Both the position numbers and the translations under genes were made by a program. The notes beneath the pieces were generated by a model. It was not told where the DNA came from. It did not search any database and saw only the letters and a program-made list of their open reading frames with translations. Shown here piece after piece: positions 33,207 through 41,202 of a DNA stretch of 51,367 bases (positions are counted from its first letter, which is position 1; the number at the start of each line of letters is the position of its first letter). Source of the stretch: Candidatus Butyricimonas faecavium (GTDB taxonomy: Bacteria; Bacteroidota; Bacteroidia; Bacteroidales; Marinifilaceae); contig CALUKD010000025.1 of the NCBI GenBank assembly GCA_944321125.1, positions 1 to 51,367 of the forward strand, in the 5' to 3' direction.

Positions 33207-33227
33207 TCAAAAAACGAAGGTTTATTG
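33207..33227 (-). repeat. Right inverted repeat of the invertible segment
   Basis: 21 bases, exactly the reverse complement of 32991-33011. Confidence 0.9.
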
Positions 33228-33285
33228 TGTGTATGTTTTAAGGAGAGGACGGAAATGTCAATGTTTAATTAATATTTAATGAAGT

Positions 33286-34434
33286 ATGAAAAACAAGTTT
33301 TTATTGTTATTGATTTTAGGTGTCGCATTTTTTGCGAGTTGTAGTGATGATGATAAGGATCCCTTTAAAAATTATTCGGCAGATTATAGTGGAGATAAAT
33401 TAGCATTAAAATTGAATGGAAAAGAATTTTCCGGAACATCGGTTTCTTTTAATTCGGAAAATAAGAAAAATGCAACACTTACATTGAATAAATTGATTCC
33501 CGGAGAGCCTGCTTTAGAAGTGAAAAATTTAATTGTTGAAGAGTTGGCAGGTGATGATTATACCTTTGCAGGAGAAAATAAGAATGATGATCGGATTGTA
33601 TTGGTGGAAGGGGCTGTAAAATCAGGGGTATTGAGTCTGAATACGAGTTTCAAGGTGACTTCTAAGGTTGTTGGAGAATGGATGTTGGCAAAGCCTGAGA
33701 TGGATGATAGCTATAATATGGTTTCTAGTTGTATCCATTTGGAAATTGTAACAGGTATTGATTCTATTGCTTTCCCTCTATATGGAAAATTGCCTATTAA
33801 TCCAAATCCAGAAATAGAAGGAGATTTTGGATTTACAACGTTGTTACAAACTTTAGGTGGTGGTATATTGCCTGGACTTTTGACTAAAATAAATCTAAAA
33901 GAGGATGGAAATTTAATTGCTTCTTATCATCAGGTAAGTGGTATTCAAGATGTGATTAATCCTAGTGAAACTCCTTTGGTTAATTCAGAAGAGGGACTGG
34001 TAAGATATAATGTAAAGGACGGGCAAATATATATATTAGTAAATGTTGCATCTTTATTGGGAAGAAGTACAGGAAGTGATCCAACTGCCGGACTAATGAC
34101 AATGCTCGAAACAGGAATTCCTTTAAAACTTCAATTGGAAGGAGAAAATATGCGGGCCTACGTTGATCGTGAGATGATGCTTCCTTTTATGAGCGTGTTA
34201 GAACTTTTAAAGCCCATGATAGACGGATTAGAATTAGATCCTAGTTTAGCATATATGGGAATCACGAATGAAAGTTTGAAACAATTAGTAGATGACATTG
34301 TAAATTTAGTTACAAAAAGTAGTAAGATAGAATTAGGTTTAAATTTAATACCTTATGCCGGGGAAGAGGAACCTCAAGCATCCATGTTATTACCTCGGGC
34401 TATTAAAAAAACAATGTTAGAATTTGCAAAATAA
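33286..34434 (+). CDS. DUF4925-type surface lipoprotein C, probably phase-variable
   Basis: This 382-residue lipoprotein has the lipobox F-A-S-C followed by S-D-D-D-K-D and all the paralogue blocks: L-I-P-G-E-P-A-L, L-K-E-D-G-N-L-I-A-S-Y and G-R-S-T-G-S-D-P-T-A-G-L. Its codons are clearly more AT-rich than those of its paralogues at 28800 and 29888, which suggests a different history. The invertible segment directly upstream places a promoter facing it, so it is in the ON state here. Its stop is followed after 14 bases by the decayed his-leader copy, whose hairpin may end its transcript. Confidence 0.82.
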   Translation: MKNKFLLLLILGVAFFASCSDDDKDPFKNYSADYSGDKLALKLNGKEFSGTSVSFNSENKKNATLTLNKLIPGEPALEVKNLIVEELAGDDYTFAGENKNDDRIVLVEGAVKSGVLSLNTSFKVTSKVVGEWMLAKPEMDDSYNMVSSCIHLEIVTGIDSIAFPLYGKLPINPNPEIEGDFGFTTLLQTLGGGILPGLLTKINLKEDGNLIASYHQVSGIQDVINPSETPLVNSEEGLVRYNVKDGQIYILVNVASLLGRSTGSDPTAGLMTMLETGIPLKLQLEGENMRAYVDREMMLPFMSVLELLKPMIDGLELDPSLAYMGITNESLKQLVDDIVNLVTKSSKIELGLNLIPYAGEEEPQASMLLPRAIKKTMLEFAK

Positions 34435-34448
34435 TTTTTAGTTCTTAT

Positions 34449-34606
34449 TTTGCAACACGAAAAAGACAAAATATGAATAGTACGTTACATCATTATGCAT
34501 CATAATTTCCATCACTGTATTCAGGTGAGATGATGCTGTTGTGCTGTAATTTGAAATAAAAAGTATAAACGAGCTCGTTTGGATTCAGGCGGGCTCGTTT
34601 TGTTTT
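34449..34606 (+). pseudogene. Decayed duplicate of the his leader and attenuator
   Basis: This copy aligns with 35146-35302 over about 158 bases with six substitutions and one inserted T. The insertion shifts the leader peptide (ATG at 34473) to M-N-S-T-L-H-H-Y-A-S and a stop; the -7 box reads TTATTTTG instead of TATATTTG; and CC in the 5' terminator arm is TT, leaving G-U pairs. The hairpin can still form and may now only terminate the upstream lipoprotein transcript. Confidence 0.85.
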
Positions 34607-34887
34607 TGAATGCTTTTGAAGAAAATTATTCATTCTTTCCTTGTAAGAAGGAAAGTTTTTCGTGAATTTGTCCTTATGAAAAGGAAAGAAGTGATAACTT
34701 AAGGTAAGTTCGATATAATAAAGCATATTTACCTCATCCGTTAGGAAAAAGACCGTATAAAAATGGGTATATATCGGTGTTTTTTAATTTCTTGCATGAG
34801 ATGATGTGATTATTTCGAAAAGATAGATTCCACAGTCCCGGAATGGTGATGTGTCATCTTTCAATTTTTGGTTTTTATCTTTCTAAC

Positions 34888-34971
34888 TACTCCCTCTAAC
34901 TCCCTCTTGCATAGGGGAGGACATGCTACATTGAAACATTGGAGTGCGTCCTCGCAACGGTTTTCTCTTTT
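34888..34971. repeat. Decayed copy of the MITE-like intergenic repeat
   Basis: The segment starts CTACTCCCTCTAACTCCCTC and continues with TACATTGAAACATTGG and GCGTCCTCGC, following 39765-39870 in order but with many differences and no intact right inverted repeat. Confidence 0.55.
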
Positions 34972-35118
34972 GTGTGATGTTATGTTACTATTATTCAGAG
35001 ATATAAATTTGTACTTGTATCGAACTTACGTTAAATTAGTTAAATTGCAGTAATACTAAGTAAGTGCAAATTTTATACTTACTGGTTGACTTTATATTAG
35101 TAAGAATTGTACAAAGTA

Positions 35119-35149
35119 TTTGGATAATCAATTTCCTTTTATATATTTG
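35119..35149 (+). promoter_or_regulatory. Promoter of the histidine operon
   Basis: TTTG (35119-35122) and TATATTTG (35142-35149) are 19 bases apart. Transcription should start near 35156, 14 bases before the leader peptide. Confidence 0.8.
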
Positions 35150-35169
35150 CAGCACGAGAAAGACAAAAT

Positions 35170-35229
35170 ATGAATAGTACGTTACATCATATGCATCATC
35201 ATTGCCATCACTGTATTCAGGTGAGATGA
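35170..35229 (+). CDS. hisL: His operon leader peptide
   Basis: The 19-residue peptide MNSTLHHMHHHCHHCIQVR contains seven His in nine consecutive codons apart from one Met and one Cys. It lies between the his promoter and the attenuator. A shortage of charged tRNA-His would stall the ribosome on these codons. Low sequence conservation is normal for such peptides; the codon content and the RNA structures make the call. The symbol is used by function. Confidence 0.88.
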   Translation: MNSTLHHMHHHCHHCIQVR

Positions 35230-35304
35230 TGCTGTTGTGCTGTAATTTGAAATAAAAAGTATAAACGAGCTCGCCTGGATTCAGGCGGGCTCGTTTTGTT
35301 TTTT
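35193..35304 (+). promoter_or_regulatory. His attenuator: pause stem, antiterminator and terminator
   Basis: Three pairings compete. GCATCATC in the His codons (35193-35200) pairs with GATGATGC (35225-35232). CAGGTGAG (35218-35225) pairs with CTCGCCTG (35270-35277) as antiterminator. The terminator pairs 35263-35277 with 35282-35296 (15 bp, one G-U, loop GATT) and is followed by TTTTGTTTTTT. A ribosome stalled on His codons frees CAGGTGAG and so disrupts the terminator; one that reaches the stop at 35227 covers it. Confidence 0.85.
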
Positions 35305-35356
35305 CGATACTATAGGTGCCTTCCCGGATTCAGAGCGACGATAAAATCAGATAGAA

Positions 35357-36214
35357 ATGGTGAAATTAAAAGTCGCAATTCAAAAATCAGGTCGATTGAA
35401 CGAGGACACGCTCGAATTATTGAAAGAGTGTGGAATTTGTATTAATAACGGGAAAGATCAGTTGATGGCACAAGCCTCTAATTTCCCGTTGGAGGTGTTG
35501 TATTTACGGAACTCGGATATCCCTCATTACGTGGAGGATGGAATTGTTGACGTGGCGATTATCGGGGAGAACACGGTGATCGAGAAACGGGCAAATGTAT
35601 TGAATTTGTTGGATTTGGGTTTTTCGGGTTGCCGGGTTTCTATTGCTATTCCTAAATCAGAAGAATTTACCGGGTTGGATTGGTTGCAGGGAAAGCGGAT
35701 TGCGACTTCTTATCCTAACACGTTGAATGATTTTCTGAGGCAAAATAGAATTCAAGCAGAGACACACGTGATCACGGGGTCGGTGGAGATCGCTCCCGGC
35801 ATAGGGTTAGCCGATGCGATTTGTGATATCGTGAGTTCCGGTAGTACGCTTTTTAAGAACGGGTTGACGGAGGTCTACACGTTGTTTAAGTCAACGGCTG
35901 TTTTGGTGGCTAATCCGGAGTTGGATGAGGAAAGACTACGGTTAACGGAACAGTTGATATTCAGAATGAAGGCGGTGTTAGCTGCTAAGTGCAATAAGTA
36001 TATCCTGTTGAATGCGCCTGAAGAGAAGTTACAGGAGATTTGCAATATACTTCCGGGAGTGAAAAGTCCGACAATTATGCCGCTGGGGATGAAAGGATGG
36101 TATTCTCTGCATTCGGTGGTGAACGAGAATAAATTTTGGGAGTCTATCGGGGCATTGAAAGCGGCGGGTGCGGAAGGGATTCTGGTGGTGCCGATAGAGA
36201 AAATGGTAGAGTAA
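35357..36214 (+). CDS. hisG: ATP phosphoribosyltransferase, long form
   Basis: This 285-residue enzyme starts histidine synthesis by joining ATP and PRPP. The length and the C-terminal regulatory domain (from about residue 212; S-P-T-I-M-P-L, W-Y-S-L-H-S-V-V) mark the long, hexameric form that senses histidine through its own ACT-like domain. The catalytic part shows K-V-A-I-Q-K-S-G-R-L at the start and the D-x-I-V-S-S-G-S-T-L PRPP loop near 157-168. First gene of an eight-gene operon controlled by the attenuator upstream. Enzyme-level feedback is known for the family. Confidence 0.97.
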   Translation: MVKLKVAIQKSGRLNEDTLELLKECGICINNGKDQLMAQASNFPLEVLYLRNSDIPHYVEDGIVDVAIIGENTVIEKRANVLNLLDLGFSGCRVSIAIPKSEEFTGLDWLQGKRIATSYPNTLNDFLRQNRIQAETHVITGSVEIAPGIGLADAICDIVSSGSTLFKNGLTEVYTLFKSTAVLVANPELDEERLRLTEQLIFRMKAVLAAKCNKYILLNAPEEKLQEICNILPGVKSPTIMPLGMKGWYSLHSVVNENKFWESIGALKAAGAEGILVVPIEKMVE

Positions 36215-36304
36215 TTTTAGATATTGGATTTTAGATTTCAGCCGCACGGGCGATCACTTGGGTTGGCAGGTTACAGGTTTTATGAATAGATTAAATTTAA
36301 GGTT

Positions 36305-37591
36305 ATGCAGAAAATATTATATCCAGAGAGGGAAAAGTGGACGAGGATTTTAGAGCGTCCGGAGAATAAAGGAGAGGATTTGGACAAGGTGTGTAAGGCG
36401 GTGTTTGATGAGGTGAGGAGAGATGGCGATGAGGCGTTGAGGAAGTACACGTGGTATTTTGATCGGGTGAGGTTAGGACGGTTTGAGGTGACGGAGGAGG
36501 AGTTTCAAGAGGCTGATAGGCTGGTGGATGCGGGGTTGAAGGAGGCGATTTGGGTTGCCAAGGGGAATATCGAGGAGTTTCACAAGGTACAGATTCCCGG
36601 AAAGTGTGAATACGTGAACGAAAGGGGATTCCGGTGCTGGCAGGAAGGCCGGGCGGTAGACCGGGTGGGATTGTATGTCCCGGGCGGGAGCGCTCCCCTG
36701 TTTTCAACAGTACTGATGTTGGCGGTTCCGGCGAAGTTGGCCGGGTGCCGGGAGGTGGTGATCTGTACGCCGCCGGGAAGGGATGGACGGGTGAATCCGG
36801 CTATTTTGTGGACAGCCCGGTTGTGTGGGGTAACCCGTGTTTTTAAAGTGGGAGGGATTCAAGCTATCGCTGCACTGGCATTAGGGACGGAGAGTGTGGG
36901 ACGGGTGGATAAGATTTTTGGACCGGGCAATCGTTTCGTGACGGCGGCGAAACAATGGGTTGGACGTTATGGCGTGGCGATCGATATGCCTGCCGGGCCT
37001 TCGGAGTTGATGGTGGTGGCGGATGAATCGGCACGGGCCTCGTTCGTGGCGGCTGATTTGTTGTCGCAGGCGGAACACGGGCCGGATAGTCAAGTACTTC
37101 TAGTGACTTGCGATGAATCACTGATTGATCGTGTGGAAGAGGAGTTGAACAGGCAGTTGGATCAAATTCCTCGCAAGGTTATTGCAGGGGAGGCTCTGGG
37201 GAATTCTAAATATATTGTTTTACGTTCCCGGGAAGAGTGCGTGGAGCTGGTGAATTGTTATGCACCGGAGCATTTGATGCTGAGCGTGAAGGATTATTTG
37301 GATTGGGTACCGGAAATTCGGAATGCGGGTTCTGTGTTTTTGGGACACTATTCCCCGGAGAGTGCGGGGGATTATGCGTCTGGGACGAATCACACCTTAC
37401 CCACGAACGGGTATGCCCGTGCGTATAGCGGGGTGAACATGGATGCCTTTATGAAAAAGATAACTTTCCAAGAGATCACGCCGGAAGGTTTGCTCTATTT
37501 GGGAAAAACGATCGAAATGATGGCGGATAACGAAAAGTTGGAGGCACACGGGAATGCGGTAAGGGTTAGGAATTTAGAATTTAAAATTTAG
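36305..37591 (+). CDS. hisD: Histidinol dehydrogenase
   Basis: This 428-residue Zn enzyme carries out the last two oxidations, histidinol to histidine. Signatures include V-G-L-Y-V-P-G-G-S-A-P-L-F-S-T-V, I-F-G-P-G-N-R-F-V-T-A-A-K, Q-A-E-H-G-P-D-S and A-P-E-H-L. The last residues (N-L-E-F-K-I) and the stop are encoded by an AT-rich repeat identical to the one ending hisA, so the native C-terminus has been replaced. Placed second in the operon. Confidence 0.97.
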   Translation: MQKILYPEREKWTRILERPENKGEDLDKVCKAVFDEVRRDGDEALRKYTWYFDRVRLGRFEVTEEEFQEADRLVDAGLKEAIWVAKGNIEEFHKVQIPGKCEYVNERGFRCWQEGRAVDRVGLYVPGGSAPLFSTVLMLAVPAKLAGCREVVICTPPGRDGRVNPAILWTARLCGVTRVFKVGGIQAIAALALGTESVGRVDKIFGPGNRFVTAAKQWVGRYGVAIDMPAGPSELMVVADESARASFVAADLLSQAEHGPDSQVLLVTCDESLIDRVEEELNRQLDQIPRKVIAGEALGNSKYIVLRSREECVELVNCYAPEHLMLSVKDYLDWVPEIRNAGSVFLGHYSPESAGDYASGTNHTLPTNGYARAYSGVNMDAFMKKITFQEITPEGLLYLGKTIEMMADNEKLEAHGNAVRVRNLEFKI

Positions 37592-37594
37592 AAT
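37570..37594 (+). repeat. AT-rich repeat covering the end of hisD
   Basis: 25 bases (GAATTTAGAATTTAAAATTT then AGAAT), identical to 41181-41205. It supplies the codons for N-L-E-F-K-I and the TAG at 37589-37591. Confidence 0.85.
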
Positions 37595-37599
37595 TTGGA

Positions 37600-38640
37600 A
37601 TGAAAGCATTGGGAGATATAGTAAGGGAGAATATAAAGGGGTTACAAGCGTATTCCTGTGCCCGTGCGGAGTTCGAGGGAACGGATGTAACCTTGCTGGA
37701 TGCAAACGAGAATCCATTTGCGTCGGAATATAACCGTTATCCTGATCCGTTTCAGCGGGAATTGAAGCGAGAGATCGGGAGATTGAAGGGGGTGGAGGTT
37801 TCCCGGTTGGTACTGGGAAATGGGAGTGACGAGTTGATTGATATGTTGATCCGGACGGTTTGTGAACCTCGGCAGGATAATGTAATTGTTTTTTCACCGG
37901 GATACTCGATGTATGAGGTATGTGGACGGGTGAATGACGTGGAGGTGAGGTGTCTGGAGTTGGACGAGGAGTTTCAGCCGGGGTGGAACATGTTGTTGGA
38001 TAGCGTGGATCAATTTACGAAAATGATTTTTTTTTGTACACCGAATAATCCGGTGGGGAACGTGATTCCTTTGGAACGTATCCGGGAGGTGGCGTCTCGT
38101 TTTGATGGGATTATCGTGGTAGACGAGGCGTATATCGATTTTACCGATATGCCGTCGGCTGTTACTTTGCAGAAGACTTATCAGAATGTGGTCGTGTTAC
38201 AAACTCTGTCCAAGGCTTGGGGACTTGCCGGGTTACGGGTAGGGATTTGCGTGGCGGACCCGGAACTGGTGATTTATTTGAATAAAGTAAAACCGCCTTA
38301 TAATATCGGTTCGTTGACTCAACGGCGGGCTTTGGATGTCTTGCGCAATGATGCCGATTTTTTGGAGAAGGTGGAGACGATCAAGCGGGAAAGGAAAAGG
38401 GTTACCGGGGTTTTGCGGGATTTATCTTGGTTGGAGGTTGTCTGTGATTCGGAGGCCAATTTTGTGTTGATTCGTTGTGAGCGTTTTCGGGAACTGTATG
38501 AATATTTGGTGGAAGGTGGCGTTGTTGTTCGGGTACGGCATATTCCGCCCCGGTTGAGCTGCGGGTTGCGGATAACCGTCGGGACACGGGAAGAGAATGA
38601 TTTGTTGATCGAGCGATTAAAGAAATTCGGTGATTTATGA
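37600..38640 (+). CDS. hisC: Histidinol-phosphate aminotransferase
   Basis: This 346-residue PLP enzyme (fold type I) transfers an amino group to imidazole acetol phosphate. The L-D-A-N-E-N-P-F start, N-G-S-D-E-L-I-D, V-D-E-A-Y-I-D-F and the PLP lysine in T-L-S-K-A-W-G-L-A-G-L-R are intact. Its stop overlaps hisB as ATGA, suggesting translational coupling. Confidence 0.97.
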   Translation: MKALGDIVRENIKGLQAYSCARAEFEGTDVTLLDANENPFASEYNRYPDPFQRELKREIGRLKGVEVSRLVLGNGSDELIDMLIRTVCEPRQDNVIVFSPGYSMYEVCGRVNDVEVRCLELDEEFQPGWNMLLDSVDQFTKMIFFCTPNNPVGNVIPLERIREVASRFDGIIVVDEAYIDFTDMPSAVTLQKTYQNVVVLQTLSKAWGLAGLRVGICVADPELVIYLNKVKPPYNIGSLTQRRALDVLRNDADFLEKVETIKRERKRVTGVLRDLSWLEVVCDSEANFVLIRCERFRELYEYLVEGGVVVRVRHIPPRLSCGLRITVGTREENDLLIERLKKFGDL

Positions 38641-39737
38641 AGAAGATATTATTTATAGATCGTGACGGTACGATCATACAAGAGCCACCAGTTGATTACC
38701 AAGTGGATAGTATGGAGAAATTGGCGTTTGTTCCGGGTGTTATTGGAGCCTTGCGGGAGATTGTTCGGGAGACGGATTATCGGTTGGTCATGGTGAGCAA
38801 TCAAGATGGTTTGGGGACAGAACGGTTTCCGATGGATGCTTTTTTGCCGCCTCATGAATTCATGTTGAAGACTTTGGCGGGCGAGGGTGTTGTTTTTGAC
38901 GAGATACTGGTAGATGAGAGTATGCCGGGAGATGGTTCTCCCCGGAGGAAGCCGGGGATCGGTATGGTTGAGACGTATTTGAACGAAATGCTGGATAGAG
39001 AGAATTCTTACGTGATTGGCGATCGGTTGACGGATATGCAGTTGGCGGCTAATATGGGGATTCGGGGGATATTGCTGGGAAAGGAAAAGATGGAGAGTTT
39101 ACCTATTGTTTTAACTACAGATTCTTGGGGAAAGATTGTGCGTTTTCTAAAACAGGGAAGCCGACAGGCGGTGCAAGTGAGGAAAACGGCGGAGACGGAA
39201 GTACGGGTTGCGTTAGATTTGAATGGAACGGGACAGGGCGAGGTGAAGACGGGAATAGCTTTTTTTGACCACATGCTGGAACAGATTATCCGGCACGGGG
39301 AAATGGATTTGGTGGTTTCCGTGGAGGGGGACTTGCAGGTGGATGAACATCACACGATCGAGGACACGGCTATCGTGTTGGGGCAATGTTTCTCGGAGGC
39401 ATTAGGGGGTAAGAAAGGGATCGGACGATACGGTTTTGCTTTACCGATGGATGAGGCGAGGGCGGAGGTGTTGCTGGATTTGGGTGGGCGGAGTTGGTTG
39501 GAGTGGAATGCCGCATTTAGCCGGGAGTACGTGGGGGATTTTCCCACGGAGATGACAAAGCATTTTTTTGCCTCGTTTTGTCAAGGAGCTAAATGTAATT
39601 TGCACGTGGCGGCAAAAGGGGAGAATACGCATCACGTGATAGAAGCTATTTTTAAAGCGTTTGCCCGTAGTTTGAGGATGGCTGTCCGGCAAGAGGCCGG
39701 AGGAAGGATTCCGTCGACGAAGGGAAGAATGGATTAA
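38637..39737 (+). CDS. hisB: Bifunctional histidinol-phosphatase / imidazoleglycerol-phosphate dehydratase
   Basis: This 366-residue fusion has an N-terminal HAD phosphatase (I-D-R-D-G-T at residues 7-12, Asp nucleophile, and I-G-D-R-L-T-D at about 126-132) and a C-terminal dehydratase from about residue 180. The dehydratase has the metal-binding H-H motifs E-H-H-T-I-E-D and F-F-D-H-M-L-E, plus T-H-H-V-I-E-A near the end. It covers steps six and eight of the pathway, as in enterobacteria. The start overlaps the hisC stop. Confidence 0.97.
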   Translation: MKKILFIDRDGTIIQEPPVDYQVDSMEKLAFVPGVIGALREIVRETDYRLVMVSNQDGLGTERFPMDAFLPPHEFMLKTLAGEGVVFDEILVDESMPGDGSPRRKPGIGMVETYLNEMLDRENSYVIGDRLTDMQLAANMGIRGILLGKEKMESLPIVLTTDSWGKIVRFLKQGSRQAVQVRKTAETEVRVALDLNGTGQGEVKTGIAFFDHMLEQIIRHGEMDLVVSVEGDLQVDEHHTIEDTAIVLGQCFSEALGGKKGIGRYGFALPMDEARAEVLLDLGGRSWLEWNAAFSREYVGDFPTEMTKHFFASFCQGAKCNLHVAAKGENTHHVIEAIFKAFARSLRMAVRQEAGGRIPSTKGRMD

Positions 39738-39764
39738 TTTTAGATTTGGTGATTTTAGATTGAA

Positions 39765-39870
39765 CCCCCTCTAACTCCCCCTTGGAAAGGGGGAGGATAT
39801 GCGGCGGCGTTACATTGAAGCGCTTTCTTGCGTTCGTTTCTCCCCCTGTGTAAGGGGGAGTCAGAGGGGG
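39765..39870. repeat. 106-bp MITE-like repeat inside the his operon
   Basis: Terminal inverted repeats of 19 bases, CCCCCTCTAACTCCCCCTT (39765-39783) and AAGGGGGAGTCAGAGGGGG (39852-39870), match at 18 of 19 positions. Each end also forms its own hairpin (CTCCCCCTT with AAGGGGGAG; CTCCCCCT with AGGGGGAG). No coding sequence. A decayed relative lies at 34888-34971. Confidence 0.85.
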
Positions 39871-39910
39871 TAATTTGAAAAGAATAGGATTATGATATTT
39901 TTTTATTGAA

Positions 39911-40495
39911 ATGAGTAAAATAGTAATTGTAGAGTACGGGGCGGGAAATTTGTTTTCGGTGAGGGTTGCGATAGAGAGGTTGGGGTATGAGGTTGTTTGT
40001 AGCGCTGATCCTCGGGTGGTAAGGGAAGCTGATAAGGTGATCTTTCCGGGAGTGGGGCAAGCTGCAGCGGCCATGCGGCAACTAAGGGAAAGCGGGATGG
40101 ATCGGGTGATTCCGGAATTGAAGGTTCCCGTGTTGGGGATATGTTTGGGAATGCAGTTGATGTGTGCTTATTCGGAAGAGGGGGATACGGAAGGATTAGG
40201 GATATTCCCGATGCGGGTGAAAGAATTCGGGCGATGCAGTAAAGTACCTCATATGGGGTGGAATGGAATTCGGAGATTGAAGTCCGGGTTGTTTGACGGG
40301 GTTGTCGAGGGGGATATGGTGTATTTCGTGCATTCGTATTGTGTGCCTGTTGGTGAGTATACCATTGCCACGTGTGATTATCAGATGGCTTTTTCCGCGG
40401 CGATTCGTAAAGATAATTTTTGGGGATGCCAGTTTCATCCGGAGAAATCGGCCGGGGTTGGGGAAAAGATGATTGAAAACTTTTTAAAAATGTAA
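39911..40495 (+). CDS. hisH: Imidazole glycerol phosphate synthase, glutaminase subunit
   Basis: This 194-residue class I glutamine amidotransferase provides ammonia to HisF. The nucleophile Cys lies in V-L-G-I-C-L-G-M-Q-L-M, and the His-Glu pair in C-Q-F-H-P-E-K-S. It begins I-V-I-V-E-Y-G-A-G-N-L, typical of HisH. It follows the 106-bp repeat by 40 bases, so its transcript must pass through that structure. The partner HisF is three genes on. Confidence 0.97.
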   Translation: MSKIVIVEYGAGNLFSVRVAIERLGYEVVCSADPRVVREADKVIFPGVGQAAAAMRQLRESGMDRVIPELKVPVLGICLGMQLMCAYSEEGDTEGLGIFPMRVKEFGRCSKVPHMGWNGIRRLKSGLFDGVVEGDMVYFVHSYCVPVGEYTIATCDYQMAFSAAIRKDNFWGCQFHPEKSAGVGEKMIENFLKM

Positions 40496-40500
40496 AAGAA

Positions 40501-41202
40501 ATGAAGATAACGGTTATTCCGGCAATAGATGTTATAGGGGGCAAATGCGTGAGGCTTACCCGGGGAAATTACGATGAGTGTAAAACTTATTATGATGATC
40601 CGGTGGAGGCTGCCCGACGTTTCGAAGATATGGGAATGAAGCGTTTGCATCTTGTGGATTTAGATGGGGCTAGGGAGTCTCGGGTGATAAATTGGCGGGT
40701 GCTGGAACGAATTTGTGTGGCGACTCGTTTGGAGGTCGATTTTAGCGGGGGTATCAAGAGTGACGAGGATATTTGTCGGGTGTTTGATGCGGGGGCCTCA
40801 TTTGTTTGCATCGGGAGTATGGCCCAGCAAAATAGGGAAAAAACACGGGAGTGTCTGGAAAGATACGGGATCGGACGGGTTATTATCGGGGCAGATGTAA
40901 GAGACGGGCATGTGTGTGTTCAGGGGTGGAAAGTGGAGACGGAGACAACGATATATGAGTTAATAGAGGCTTATATGCCTGTGTTGAAGAACGTGATGTG
41001 TACGGATATTACCCGGGATGGAATGCTGGGGGGAGTCTCTTTGGAGTTGTATCGTGAGTTGGTGACTCGTTACCCGGATATTACGTTTATCGCATCCGGG
41101 GGAGTTGGTGGGATGGAGGATATTCAAGCGTTGGAGAATGTGGGGATTTCTTCCGTGATCGTGGGGAAGGCGTTTTATGAGAATTTAGAATTTAAAATTT
41201 AG
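40501..41202 (+). CDS. hisA: ProFAR isomerase
   Basis: This 233-residue TIM-barrel isomerase opens the ribose ring of ProFAR to PRFAR. Landmarks are the first-strand Asp in I-P-A-I-D-V-I-G-G-K-C-V-R-L and the second in D-I-T-R-D-G-M-L-G-G. The protein ends V-G-K-A-F-Y-E then N-L-E-F-K-I: the tail and the stop come from the same AT-rich repeat that ends hisD. The usual final helix after G-K-A-x-Y is therefore shortened. Starts 5 bases after hisH. Confidence 0.95.
   Translation: MKITVIPAIDVIGGKCVRLTRGNYDECKTYYDDPVEAARRFEDMGMKRLHLVDLDGARESRVINWRVLERICVATRLEVDFSGGIKSDEDICRVFDAGASFVCIGSMAQQNREKTRECLERYGIGRVIIGADVRDGHVCVQGWKVETETTIYELIEAYMPVLKNVMCTDITRDGMLGGVSLELYRELVTRYPDITFIASGGVGGMEDIQALENVGISSVIVGKAFYENLEFKI

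Larger units (their letters stand above)
32991..33227. promoter_or_regulatory. Invertible promoter segment between divergent lipoprotein genes
   Basis: The segment is bounded by perfect 21-base inverted repeats (32991-33011 and 33207-33227) with the core AAACCTTCGT, close to the ARACGTTCGT half-site I recall for class I invertible promoters of Bacteroides fragilis. The 195-base interior holds one clear -7 box, TAAATTTG (33167-33174), facing right. Both flanking genes have matching leaders (T-A-A-T-T-A-A-T-A-T-T then AATGAAGTATGAAAAACAA), so inversion would swap which gene is expressed while keeping the leader. Confidence 0.82.
34435..35118. other. Intergenic region holding a decayed his leader and a decayed repeat
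   Basis: No gene is supported in these 684 bases. They hold the duplicated his leader (34449-34606), a decayed copy of the 39765-39870 repeat (34888-34971) and otherwise AT-rich sequence without clear features. Confidence 0.5.

Noticed and set aside
36303-40544. Many long minus-strand frames opposite the his genes
   Set aside because: They are Pro/Ser/His-rich antisense shadows of GC-rich his codons and contain no family motifs.
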